Shown here piece after piece: positions 13,608-26,900 of a stretch of 64,000 nt of DNA (positions within the stretch are counted from its first letter, which is position 1; each line of letters starts with the position of its first letter). The DNA comes from Polytrichum commune. Its lineage: Eukaryota; Streptophyta; Polytrichopsida; Polytrichales; Polytrichaceae. The notes below the pieces were generated by a model. The model was not told where the DNA came from and searched no databases. It saw only the letters and a list, made by a program, of their open reading frames with translations. Where the stretch lies: contig OX485807.1 of assembly GCA_950295325.1 (NCBI GenBank), positions 42,934,440 through 42,998,439 of the forward strand, written 5' to 3'. The position numbers and the translations under genes were made by a program.

Positions 13608-16055
13608 TCAGAACCGAAGCTTGCTGAAGAACCACCGATTCTTGCCTTGCTTGAACCTCTCTTCCAGGACTCCCTTTGCTGCCTGTAGAACATAATCAAC
13701 AACCTCAAGTTCAATAGCCAGTCCAGAACTAAGAAGCCATCTGGGGTAGAAGCAAACTAATGGTTTCAATCACCCTACAACCCACTCCAGCTTCAGCAGA
13801 AATACATGAAGGCCTAAATTTACATGCATACTGGGCCTTGGGCTGGCTTTCAAAAAATAAAGTACCATATAGTGATCTGAGCCAATGAATAAGGTTGAGG
13901 CATCTACAACTGATAAAATAGGAGAGTTTGCATCTGTTGAGGAGGAGTGATAGTGGGGAACTATATTTGTTGTGCAGAGAAACATATTCTAATGAGATTG
14001 CAATTTTTTAATTTCTTTCATAAATATGGAAATTGCTACAAATTTTGAAGCGGTACAGTTTACTTCAACTAACACAGTCAATCTTTACGTCAACCCAAAA
14101 CTGCTCATCTAAATGCTAATTCTTGGCTACGACAGTTGTCAAAACTCTTATGAAGGTAATCAATCACAAGCTGCCACCACTTAAACCTTAACTCAGTTTA
14201 CCTAAAAATTATAGATCTCATCCATGTTGGCATTACATGTACCCTAGTGAGCAGTTGATGAACCTGGTCAACTGTGGATGCCTTGACCTTATTCTGATTG
14301 ACGAAAATAACCAACTCAAACATAAAGCTGATGGGCTTGCAATGTAAGCAGTGATTACCTTCCTGGCCTCAACACGACTGGCTGTAGACTCTAGCTTCTC
14401 TGGGGTCACAACAGTCTTGAGATCGACATCCAATGTGTACCTGAGAATAGTACAAAAATAACTTGGTAAGTATGAAGTGCCTACTACATTATTTCCTGGA
14501 CGTTGACAGTCTCCTAGTTGAGATTAAATTAAATACTTCAAGGACTTTAACCATTTCTATCAAGCTTCAAAACTCTAACCCCTCAATCATTGTTTCTCAG
14601 ATCACATATCCCAAGAGATAGTCTGCTGTGACATAACAAAATTGTATAATAAGTGAGGGCACTCTATCTTATTGCAGTACTTTGAAAAATTCGTACTTCG
14701 GGTAATGGGTCCAATTGCTCAACCCGTGCACATAATATCAAACCTAGGGAAATTGGTTATAGTGCCAAATTCAGGTATTCATGATGGAGTCACTCAAACA
14801 GAATGGCTTCAAAAGAGAATAGTAGGAAAGATACCTTGTGGGCATAATGTGGTTGTAGTTAACAACTTTTGTGAAGGCTTTCAGTCTTGAACGCTTCGCG
14901 ATGGTCTTCTTTGAAGCTTTCTTGATAACCTGCAGTAAATTAATCACCCTAATCAGAAAAAAAATCATCCTCTTGGTGATTACCAGATTGGACCTTGGGA
15001 CTCATGCTCTTAAATCTCAGACGCAGATGTCACTTCCTTCCACAGAGATGCAGAAAGAAAGCCCCACCAGAATAGATTACTTGTCAGGCATCTTTCGGAA
15101 TACAAATGCAAAGCACACAAACAGAATAAGACGCATATTGCATCAGCACATGTGGAACAATAGCAAGAGGCAACGTGCAGTCATTTCCACCAATGCCAAT
15201 AAAAACCGGCATTCAATTCGAAGTGAGCTCTCAGCAAGCGAGGTCATTGAGCTACACCATGACACTTCCAATTTTTCCTTCAACCCTAACCCTCCCAGCA
15301 AGCTAAACCATCACTTCATAACCATGCTAAACTGCACCATTTAGGAGCTTTTATGTGTTCTGCTCTCTAATCACTATCAGGGATTTCCAAAAGCGACCTG
15401 CCACTTGTGCAGATACTTGGACGAACACAGTGTAATCTGACGTTATCCCTAACCCTGAGCTTATCAGCACGCTAGACCACTCCTTCAGATAGATGCTACA
15501 CCGCACCACTCAGGAATCTTCTGCGTCCTGATTTTCTCGTCAAATTGCCAAAGCATCCTATCACACAACTAGCACCGGTTCTTGGCATTGCGCGCACACA
15601 ATACAAATCCGAAATTGAACCCTAAGTCTCTCAGCAGGCTAAACCATCACATCAGCCAAGATGCTACACCGAACCATCTAGAAAACCTCCACGTCGTAAA
15701 CTATCGAGAATTTCCGAGCACATCAACCTGCCACTGAGCTTGCGCAAATACTTGGAGAGACCGCACAGAATAAAATCCGACATTCACCCTAACCCTAAAA
15801 TCTCATCACTTCAAATGAGATGCTAAGCCAAACCACTTGGGGAGATTTTATCTGCGTCCCGCTCCCTAATCAGATTCAGAAAAACAATTTGAATCCCACC
15901 TTGCGGGGGTACTTGGCAATGCCGCACACGATGGCGTGGCCGTATGGGCGCTCCTTGGTGCCATCGTCGAAGTTCTTCACAATGACAGCCTTGCGACCGG
16001 CATATCGCCCCTGCAAGAGCACCACCACCTTGTTGGGCTTCAGAAACTTCACCAT
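13608..16055 (-). CDS. RPL27: 60S ribosomal protein eL27 (L27e), 4 coding exons, 135 aa
   Basis: Structural protein of the large cytosolic ribosomal subunit. Exons: 15900-16055 (52 codons), 14835-14929, 14359-14440 and 13608-13682. They total 408 nt, giving 135 aa plus stop, the canonical plant eL27 length. The N-terminus [20 protein letters not shown] holds the KOW-like segment; the protein ends in [11 protein letters not shown], the conserved eL27 C-terminus. The ATG chosen is the one at MVKF; an upstream in-frame ATG at 16163 would add a non-conserved extension. Splice donors and acceptors are standard GT/AG and phases fit. A telo-box lies about 107 nt upstream of the ATG. Intron 1 (14930-15899) is unusual: it carries tandem units that repeat the exon 1 end (separate entry). 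Identification is near certain. Confidence 0.97.
15284..15950. repeat. Exon-derived tandem repeat array in eL27 intron 1 (three units plus the parental exon edge)
   Basis: Three imperfect units of about 163-173 bp start at 15284, 15447 and 15620. A fourth starts at 15787 and runs into coding exon 1. Each plus-strand unit begins CCCTAACCCT or CCCTAAGTCT, then has a shared segment like AGCANGCTAAACCATCAC and ATGCTACACCGNACCA. Each ends in a block resembling TACTTGGCAATGCCGCACAC, which in unit 4 is the coding end of exon 1 (residues CGIAKYPRK on the minus strand). The first three units therefore hold decayed copies of the exon 1/intron 1 boundary. They are too diverged to code. Unit edges are approximate. 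Confidence 0.7.
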
Positions 16056-16161
16056 CGTGACACTGCACGAGAGGTCGACGCCGGAGCGTACGTGGAGGAG
16101 GCGAGCGAAAGAGCGAGGCCAGGGAACTCTCCAGCAAAAGAGCTTTCCTGAATCGATCGCC

Positions 16162-16170
16162 AAACCCTAA
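16162..16170 (+). promoter_or_regulatory. Telo-box upstream of eL27
   Basis: AAACCCTAA, followed by CCCTA, lies about 107 nt upstream of the eL27 ATG, within the likely 5'UTR or core promoter. Telo-boxes near the transcription start are common in plant ribosomal-protein and other translation genes. Position and sequence are seen; the regulatory role is inferred from plants generally. Confidence 0.6.
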
Positions 16171-19100
16171 CCCTACGGCGAGGCTCCTCGCTCCAGAAGC
16201 CGTTTAGGATCCCCACCGCTACCCGCTATCTTCCCCCTCCAACCCCACTTTAGTGGGGAAGGTGGATGAAGAGCACTACACTAAACACCTAATTTAGTGT
16301 GGTGTTAAAATTGGTGTGAAATAATAAATAAAAATTGGTCTTTGTGACTTGCCCATGTAGCATAAAGGGTCAAACGACACCCTCTTTAGTTGACATGCAA
16401 TGATTGCAAGACAATTAATGTAGGGGTCATGATGAATAGTGTGGACTACACTAGACTAAATCATATTCCGATATAATGCACCTCCTCCACACTAAAATTT
16501 TGAGGGAAAAAAAATAAAAAATTGATGTTGGTTGATTGTCGATTCGGTTGTGGCTCATTATTGGAATATATGGCTCAAATAAATAATCAACCAACTGATA
16601 TTGATATTTGTAACTTGGCTCTTGGAGCCTCCCACCATAGCACATTGTCTTTAGAAATGTAGATGCACAAAAGTATTTCTCTAGCCACAAAGAATAACTC
16701 TTATGTGTATTGTCTTCACATAACGACACATTCTCGCAGCTTGACAAAGACTTTTGATGGTGTTAAAGACATGGAAATAAATCAATCTAAAAAAACGCAC
16801 CTCTAGTTATGCACGTCTGACTATAGTCAATAAGTCTACAACCCGCAAAGGTCCCCCCAAAAAATCCTTCACCCTATGATTTTGGCTTCAAGGCTATGAA
16901 TGCCTTGAACCAAATTAAAGGGATAGAAAAAGAACCTCATGCAAGCGTGAGTGAACTTACAAAAATGAGTATGTATGAAAGAAAAAACGTTAGAGTGTCA
17001 AAATATGATAGAACCCATTTCCATATGTAATTCAAGAGATGTGGCTAAACAAGAGGGATAATAAAGACGGTCACAGTTTTCATATTATATAAATTTCCTC
17101 TGATGTGGAAGTCAACGATGGTTTTGTTATGAACCACTATATTGCATTATAATTTGATCTTGAGGAAATGGTTATCCCATAAGACGAGGGATTAAACAAA
17201 ATAACTAAACGATTGGACGAAATGAAAATATTATTTCGGGAATGATATTAGTGATCCTATAGCAATAATGTGCACACATTGAGGAAAACAATGGTCTGAA
17301 CACGTAACAATCCATTTCAAACATGTACAAGATGATGGCGTTCAACTCCTCCAAGGATTGCACCCATTCATAATCTGGCTTTAGGATTTAAAAAATACAT
17401 AGAGGTTAAATTCTATAAAATCTTATGATAATATTGCCTCCGGTGAGTTATTATACATCAAAATTACAACTAATATTATTAGGGAGAAGTCTTGGTCTAA
17501 AGTGTACGAGGAAATAGTGGATGAGGATGTCAAACGTGGTCATGATTTTAAAATCACCTATGTTAAAAAAAAACAAGATACTCACAATTATGCATGGGTT
17601 GTTGCAATTAAACTTGAACAATCTGCCAACATTCGTAACACAAAATCACATTTGAAAATGAATATACAAAAGTGTTGGTATCAAGTGGCAAATCCACAGG
17701 TGATGACCTTGTAAAAAAGAAACGCCTTCATCCTCATTGCAAAGAATCTAAACCAGTTCAAACCATTATAGGCGCTCAAAGGAGAAATTTAGACATACAT
17801 GGGTGATAGAAATGTCTAAACACTTATTTCAAATACGATGTGGATGGAAACCTCATTGGTGTATTTAATATTTAATGCTTGAGTGCCACCAGTTACAAGA
17901 ATTTGTAAAAGAAATCATAAGATATGTAAATGTGTAGAGTTTATCCCTCATTTGAAAATATTGGATGGTATATCCAAGCCTTCGAGTGAAGAGTTCACAA
18001 GATTATAATTTGATGATGTTAGTATAGTTTTGCCAAACAAGATAGAAGCCTTGGAAAACGTTTCATTCAAAGAATTAGAAAGAAAAGACATAAATAAATT
18101 TGTAGAAGAAGCCGTTGCCAAAGGGGCTGAAATTGTCCATCATACAATGCCAATCATGGAAACTGGTCTCACAAATCAAGCCAATTTTATGCCATGTATA
18201 CAACAGAGAAACCAACCAAGATACTTATGAATCCTTAAGAACATAGAATTTAAATTGAGTCATAATTTTGAATTATACTTAAGAATCCACCTTGACATCC
18301 GTGCTACAAATAATTAAAATATATTTCAAAACCCAAAAAAATATATTTTCTTAAATGCCACAATTCTACTAGAAACACTTACCAACACAATCATTACAAA
18401 ATAATGAAATACTAAGACAACAAACAATCTATACCAACAAACTATATATGACAAAAGACACAACTTAGCAACTAGCCAATCAAACTCACCAATTACACAA
18501 TTGGCTTGAAAACGATGATATATACAAATCCTTATCAAATGACTTTTAGAAAAAACCCATTACAACATGCAAACATAAAACATGCCCAATTAAATTCCAA
18601 ACCGAACAATATATGGGTCACGCCTGCAAACAAATGTTCTTTGGCAAAGAAACCTACCCATCACACACATGCCCTTTATGGAACTCAACGGACACAAATA
18701 CATGGCTACATGTAATGCAAATAACAACACATTCATATGTTAATAACCAAAAGATGCAACAAAGCGGTATGGATACTATGTAAGCTTCTTATATCAAACA
18801 AAATATAAAAAATCTACGCACTCATGAATGCAAGAACTCACAATGGATAATCTCAAGAGAACACAATACCAACATGGCTACTTCCATGCATCTATGGCTC
18901 CCAAAGATGTCACTGTAATGCCAGCTTCAAACCCAATTTACTTTGCATAATAGGCCACCCATACAACCACCCCCACCATAAAACCCTACACTAGAATTCA
19001 CCACAGTTTATCGAGTTTACATATTACAATGGTAGATTCTCCCTAGTAGCCCTCAAGAGGAAAACCACAAAATACCAATTGTTCATCAACAACATCGCAA

Positions 19101-20929
19101 TACAAGGATGGAATAGAGCCCCAATCATAGTCTTAGTTGCAAGAGCTAGAGCCACCTCACACATTCCATCAATGAAAAGTTTGGAAACTACATTAAAACT
19201 CCCCATTACAAAAACAAAAAAATCAGGAGCACATTTAAGCAAATCAACACAATAGCCATACAATATGCACACTCCATATTATTCCACAAAAGAAGACTAG
19301 AAAATAGACAAACCATCGCAGACCTCCACAACCCAGCATATGCCAAACCATTTGTGACTTAAACACCATAATTCAAATCCTCAAACTTAGCATATAAGTA
19401 ATATGCATCCCACTACCAACCCCCCACATCCCACTGCAAAACAACACAAGAATAAAAGACTGGTAGTGGTACAAACCACCTTTAGTTCAACTAGCAATTG
19501 CTTAGGGATAGGCCACTTGCTAATACACATTTCTTGCCTACATTCGCACCTAGCAGTATCAAATCACTTCACACCCATATGCACTCAAATGAATTCCCAA
19601 GAATAAAACCTGGACTAGATATAGGGCACAAACACTCACTCCCAACCAGCATGGAGCTAATGACCCGGTGTCCATCCTTTTGCAAAATACACGTTGTATC
19701 CCGAACTACAATGTGCCTTTGGACAAATATCCACTCACTACGATTACAAACTACTGGTCACTATTAATGATTATTGGTTACTAATATAGTGTCTACTCCC
19801 CACAAAGGGTAGAACTAGTTCCACACCAATGGTCATTGTCCTTTAGGATGTGGCCTCAAATGTCTTATGAACATAAATTTTATTCACTCCAACCTCCATA
19901 ATGGAGATCAAAGTTATTATTGTGGATACACAAAGAGCACTAGGGCACTAGAGCACTAGAGCACATAAGATGGTCAATTTTATGATCTTATATGTTAGAA
20001 CATCGTAAAGCTATAGATGTCATCACATGTACAGAACCTCAATCCAAACCTTTGTGTTATTCATTTATGATGTAATGAGTTGATATTAAAGTGCTCACCA
20101 AATTATTTAAGGACACCCAAAGGTTTGCAAGTGGTTCTTTGGACCAATATCAACAACTTTGGTTCACAAAGTTTACAGTTACTTTTTATCTTTGCAACCA
20201 TCAATTTAACAATGTGTATTATTATGTGAGAGGCTTGAGCTCCGAGGGTTTAATGATATTGAAGATAAGTAAAGTGCAAATAGATGTCATGTGACAGTGC
20301 TCTTGAAAAGCAGACAACCTAAGCTATAAACATGAGGTTAACTTTGAGAACTCCACATAGACTATACTAACTAGGTTTGATTCTTGGAGGTGCTACACTA
20401 ATCAAGTTCTTAGAATTGAATGTACTGCTAAGAGATAAGACTTTGTATTCAGAAAGATGTATAAAATCAAAATATGTAATCACTAGTAGGATTTCAAATG
20501 ATTTTGAAGAACCTACCATCTTAAGAGTGGCAGATTGTTTGCATAGGCTGACAATCAACTGAACAGATAATCCACAGGTTCAGGAGAACTCCAAACCACA
20601 CTTGCTCTGTTTGGGCGTTGAATACTCCAGCAAACAACATGATGATAACAGAAACTGTGTAACAGTAAGCATATGCCTGACTTCCAAATCGGTCCATCAA
20701 TGAAATATCACAAATGAAATATCACCAATATCACAAGCTTGAGCCTGCATTGATAATTCAGCTAAGGGCTAGACAAAGACCATGATGAGGATTAGTCCTC
20801 ATCCAGAACACAAATCCTGCTATCCCCTCTCAATAAAGCCACCCGCATTTCATATCCTACAGATTGCAAGCAAAGACCTCTCCAATAATATGCTTGGTGG
20901 TAATTAAAATCACATTGAGAGAATTATTC
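16171..20929. other. Intergenic spacer between eL27 and the EDRF1-like gene
   Basis: The first 100 bp or so are the eL27 promoter side. The rest is AT-rich with no supported gene. A segment near 16270-16460 carries TTTAGTGTGG and CTACACTA motifs like those of the MITE family seen elsewhere in the window, but without clear paired ends. Broken frames at 17500-18230 may be remnants of a decayed element of unknown type. A 10-11-bp GAGCACTAG-type motif repeats about three times near 19937-19962. Confidence 0.5.
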
Positions 20930-23900
20930 TCAACTGTTCCACATGCCACAAAGTGCCCGCAAATCATCCTTCACCGTAAGATTCAAGGCAACCCTGTACA
21001 TCTCCTTCAACTTCTCAACATCACTCGCCCTTGATGAGGAAAGGTGCAGGTCACTACGATTGCTCTTTTCAGAACTCTTTCGTATTCTCGTTTGAGCACT
21101 CCCGCTTGGCTTTGCAGCCGAAATAGCAGATCCAAGCATAGACTTGAGTAGCCTCTGCATCTGCAACAGAAAAGAGGTAGCTATCTCTAATGAGGGCTGG
21201 CAACTTGTGCTTTGCAAATCTTGCTGATCATTAAACCTTACTACTCGGCACCCTTCCAAAAGATGTGAAAGAGCTTGCTCCAGCATCTGCATGGCCAATA
21301 GCAAACCTTGATCAGCAAACTATAAGACATTCTGTCATCTGCAAATTTTTTAAAACTACCAGATCCTCATCATAATGTTAATACCAGGACACATAACCTC
21401 ACACCCAACTGCAACATATTCAAACTTCTAGTTCTCACAAAATACAATCCACTAACCATAATCTAGGTGTCAAAAATGAAGACAGTAGCATCAGTCTCTT
21501 ATGAAGGTATTTTAGTGGTATGCAAGTGAAAAATGCACAGATAGACAAATAACAGAATGAAATCTGCAGATTCAAAAATTGCTGACCAAGGTTAGAAAGT
21601 CATTTTGTGAGTTAGGGTACCATATTTGGTTGAAACGATGGGGCCACAGCTAAGCACATAGCTGATCTCTCCATTAAAATCTGTAGAAACATGTCTGGAT
21701 GAGTCTCAGCATGGTAATACTCTAGTGCTTTTTGCCAGTAGCGATCTGCCATAGATGCAAATCGCTTAGCTCCCTGTAATCTGCTGTCTCCTTTATCAAA
21801 GTCGGACTCAGATTGACCAGCCAGTGATGCAAGGCAACAGTCCCTTTGTTGACATGCTAACTGGAACTGGGCATACGCAGCTTCTTGTGCACGAAGAGAA
21901 CCAAGAGATTCATACAGCACCAATGCTTTGGATATAGCTTCTTTGGCCAAAAGGCCTGATTTTTTCTCCTGTCCCAAGTCAGCGCCAACAGCATATGCCC
22001 TCTGTTCTTTTAGCTTTTGATGGGCTCTGGTAAATTTCTCCTTCCGTGCAAGAAGCATCCCTAATTTCAGGTATGTGTGGGCTAATTGCGTATGGACCTC
22101 GTTCCATAACCCACGCATTGTCCGTTCAACCCCATCTCCCCATCCCATGAGTTCCCTCCTGCCGTCACCATAAAATTCCAGAGCTTCTTGATAGAATGTT
22201 CTTGCTTGTGCAGCCGTTTCAATGTACGCAAAGTAGAATTGAGGCAGCTGGCAATCTTCCCAAGTGGACAGCTGGGAAGCAAATCCCTCAGCAGCTGCTC
22301 TTCGACCATGAGCAAGATTGCAATACACAAGAACTATGTTGGGCAAGTCTTTTACTGCACGGAAGGAAAGAATTGCTGCCTCAAATGCTTCTTCCGCTGC
22401 ATTTACACTTCCCTGTGCAAGCCTCCTACGGCCTAGCTCATTACAAGCCCACCCTTTCTTCCTGAGAGCACCCTCATATTCTGGCAAGTATATAGAATCT
22501 GCAAAAGCAACTACTGCACAGGAGTAGCACTCAAATGCTGCAGATAGGTTACTCTCCCAGTCATTTGTTAATGGCCTCCCAAGGTAGGAAAAAATATCTC
22601 CAAAGTAAGGTTCTTGTTTGCGTGGTTGTTTGCATAAAGGAGTTGTAGCTTTCATAACAGATTTATTTGTGCTTTCCTTTGCTTCTTCTGCCTCTGGGCT
22701 GGAAGTTTCACTTTGCTCAGGCACTATGTCAGGAGTTGCTGCAGGAGGAATCTTGCTACTAGTCCTCTTGACATGCTTACGGGGATACTTTGCTGCATTG
22801 CTGGCAGAGGAAGGACTGCAACTACTACTAGCAGAGTATCCACTGCTTGCTCGATCATTTTGGCAGCTACAGCTTGTCAGACTACAAATCTCGCAGTTGC
22901 CTCGAAATTGTCCCACTTTCTTCTTCAACCTTTTTACCTCCTTCATAACCTCTTGAGGCATCTTTAGATCATCTCCCTTTTTGGTTTCTTGATGTCCTTG
23001 AACATCAGTTTCACCAAAAGACTGCTGAATCTCTGCAAATACATCTCCAACAAAAACCCACACTTGTCCCCAGAAGAGTCCTCTCCCCTTTGGAGTTTCT
23101 GATTCTTTTCCAGTATTGGAAATTCTGGTGGAATACACTGTGTCATCTTTCTGAGCACAAACACTTCCATCCTTGTCTGCTGCAACCAGTTGTGGTGTAG
23201 AACCTCGTGCTAGACAGGCTAATTCTGCAGCTTTCAATGCTCGAGAAAGCTGACCATCTTCTTTATATGCTTGCCCAAGCGCAAGGTAGGACTCTCCAAG
23301 GAGGAGGAGGAGTTGCCACAGTTTTTCATCCATTCCAAAACCTACCTCTATGTCTCGAAAATTACAGATTGCAACACACTCTGGCTCTCCACATATACAT
23401 TCTGTAACCTGTTTTGTATGAATGTGGGGCTCCGGGTCAACACGTTGAGGAATGCTTTTCTCTCCAACATCTTGGAGCTGCCTTTGCCATCTCAAAGACT
23501 TTATTGCCTGAGAGATATGGTGCACAGCTGCCAAACGTGCTGATATAGGATCTGCGAGTGCTCGGATCACTTGTGGAGCCGGTTCCAAGACAGTCAACTC
23601 TCCTTGAGAGTCTGCAACAGCAACACTATTGTAACAGTCACCAGAGAAGGATGAAGTTTCATCAATAGAGCCATTTACTAGAACCATCTCCTTAATGGTT
23701 AATTCACCACTACAGTCTGGCGTCACCTCCTGGCATTCTTGTAGAAGAGATATAGTATTCAAGCTCTGCTCTAAATCCACATCACCAATAATTGGTCCTG
23801 AAGCTGTCTTGTCCTGTAGACCAAGATCTGTTGCTTCAGAGGGCAGCTCTAAAGCAGGTGCTTTCAAATGTGTGCCAAGTGATGAATCAGACTCATTGCT

Positions 23901-26900
23901 TTCTAATAGCAGGGGCTGAAGCATCATTCCTAGTTGCTTGTAGCATGCTAAGATAAGTCTGGCGGCATGCTCATGTGCAGATGCCCGTATAACCTGGATG
24001 TAAAAAAATGGTCAGGAGGCAAGGGAAGCCAACTAGAAAGTCATATTGGATATCACAGCAGGTATAGTCTTTGACCAAATCACGAAATCTAGCATACTAA
24101 ACTTCTCAGATTGCAGTTGAGTATGTCACTAAAAATTATGTCTGAACAAATGGACATTAGGTTTTCTCACATTAGGTGACAGTGAGACTCACTTGCAATT
24201 AGAGGAACAAAACCCTAAGCCTCAAAAGTCCTCTATATACATTGAACAATATATGCCCATCATGCTTTTTAACAACAGAGCTACAAACTATAAGAAAAAT
24301 ATCTCTGATTTGACGTAAGAGTTCAAAATACAAACCAGGTGCTCTTGCTCATCCATGAACTCCAGACATTTTCCAAACAGCTTTGCGCACTTCAATCTGT
24401 CAGCTGGGTCCTGTTGAAAGTGAAATGTGAGAACTTCGCTGTAAAGTCAATGCTATAAAACCTTGCAGTCTGTATTCCAGGATCCAAAAATGACCAAAAA
24501 CACTCAATTACAAACATGGAGTACAATAAACCTACTGAGAAGCGCAAAATTAACTGTCTAGGAAGTCAACACAAACAAAATACAATATACAATGAGTACC
24601 TGAGAACGGGAAAGTCGATTTGCAAGACGATATAATAGCATAGCTAATGGAAACGAGTAGTGACCATTGCCCCGATTCCTTGAAGAAGGTAATGTGCCAC
24701 AGTTCTTATCTTCTTTATCATTGCATGTTTTGGAAATGACAGACAGGTCAAAGAGCTGCATAAGATCCTCTCCTGCATTCTTGAAAAGCTGCACAAAAAG
24801 TAAGCCAGGTAGGAACTCTTAGACCATAAGAAGTGCAGACACACAAAGCACAACTACTGTAGTCAAGCCAAGGCCCCACCCTGGCCCCTCCCTCAAACAG
24901 AGGCTCACCCTGTTATTTTTCATGTCCCCATTTCCCATTTCATCATAATGCAACAAGTTGTTTTGTATTGTACAAAGGAGGCTGCATACCCAATAAGTTC
25001 CTGGGTCTTGTTTGCAGTTTTCTTGGAGGAACCTAAGTACCGATGATGCATTTTGCTGAACCACATGAGGATGGAAAAAAGCAGTGCCATCTTCTGCAAG
25101 TCCCTTTAGAAGAAAGATATCATCTGTCTTTAACAGCTCGTACCCTTGAACAACCCCATTTCGATGATAGCACACTGCCAACTCAGGAATACTTGCCATT
25201 ACATTATCCAGCCATGCGTCCAACCACATCAATGGTGTGACCTATTGGAGAGTACAGAACAATTATCAGAATCGCTGAAATCAATACCATTGCAATGACA
25301 GGTCCACCTAGAACCTCTTCAAACTACTATACAAAAACTCAGAGGGCAACAACAGTTGGAATCTGAAATCCCACACATATTGCTACAAGGTGACAAAAAA
25401 GCATACACAACATTGATAGTCAGCAGTTCAGGAAAGCTATGTTCTGAATATATAGTGACCTTTGAGATCAAAATTTGAATCTTACTATTCAACATTTATT
25501 ACTTTCTGTAATTGTGCTCTCCACTTTTCAAAAGACTATAGAGCAATCCAAGCACAACACCGACTGGATGTAGGAGCTAAAAGATGCATTGATAAGTTCT
25601 TCAATAAGAATGAATAAGGTCAAGGTCTATGTCCCACCTGACGTTCAATCTCCATGAGATGTAAACTCACAGCAGCATGTTTCTCATTGCTGAAGAGAAG
25701 TAAGTCACTTCCTAAAAGCATACGCAGGTTCTGAAATTGCCAAAAGAGAACCCTCAGAAAGTTCTCCGAAGCAGACTGCCTTGTTGGCTTCTCTGGATCC
25801 TTGGGAACAAAATTGGTATTCTGCTGCTCACGCAAAAACTTAGCCTTTTGGAACTCAAGTCCACCATTGCAATGATTTCGGCGACTGACAGCTCTTTGTT
25901 TCCCCTTCCTAGTTGTCGATGGAGGCATCGGTCTTGCATCATCTTCACTGCAACAGCTTGTGCTTTCTGAACACGGCTCTTCCACCACCTGCCATGGCAT
26001 GTGCCCTGCCCCCATGTTTACAAAACCCGGAGGGGCAGGGCCGGGTTGTCTCCTTGTCCTAGACGACCCTTCACTGTCTGGCGTTGGGCAAGAATCTGAA
26101 CCATCGCAACTTTCATCATGTACTGAGTGTTGTACAAACTTTGAGAATAAGTTTCGCTCAGTTGCCTTCGCCTGATTTTTTTTCCTTCTTGCAATCTTCT
26201 CACCTTCTTCAATGTCAGGTCTGTAAATGCCAATTAGAAATCACAATCAATATCCTTTTAACATGCAGGCTCCTGAAGCAAGAGTGTGTTCCACCTCATA
26301 TGATATCCACAAAGTTCCACTATTAATGATTATTGTGTTCCTGCACCTAAGAATAATTTTGGAGCCTCAACAGTGCATGGACTATCACTCTGGCATTAAC
26401 TGCATCTGTATGTGCTCTTTTCACATTAAAAAATTGTCCACTTGTAGGCAGGGAAATGTATTTTGGTTAGCATGCTTTAGCTCTCCTTACAATAGCAGTT
26501 ACATTCCTCAATGTTTAATCTTGACATAACCAGTGTACAGAACAGAATCGCAATATATTGTGAACAAGAACTTTGTTGAATTGCTAAAGCAGGCAACTTT
26601 GCATACTAAATGGTATCTCTTTATGGGGTGTTACTCATATTTACTTGATCCTACCTTTGATTTTAAATCACATACAATGCAATAAGTAACTTAAAACACA
26701 CACTAATATGTGAACACCTATTCAAGGGATTGACCCTACCACCTAACTTTTGAGCAACACACCAAGAAAAGATTGCCTTGAAAATATCTAAAACCAAGGG
26801 ATGAAGACTTTCTTACCCAGAATTCAATATCAAAGTGTGACCAATACGGTGTACAGCAACTGATAATCGACTTTTGCAATAAGGGGTTTTGAATATTTGT

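Noticed and set aside
14871-15344. 157-codon plus-strand open frame
   Set aside because: It overlaps exon 2 of eL27 and the intron array on the opposite strand; composition follows the repeat and no family pattern is seen.
17502-18230. Two plus-strand frames (70 and 66 codons) considered as a decayed element gene
   Set aside because: Both are short, interrupted and without recognisable motifs; only noted as possible debris.
19650-19880. Possible second SINE copy
   Set aside because: Only scattered short resemblances to the SINE 3' part (GGTCATTG, TTTATTCAC); no A or B box and no tail.
22082-23919. Several plus-strand and shifted minus-strand frames of 60-112 codons
   Set aside because: They are shadows of the 791-codon EDRF1-like exon.
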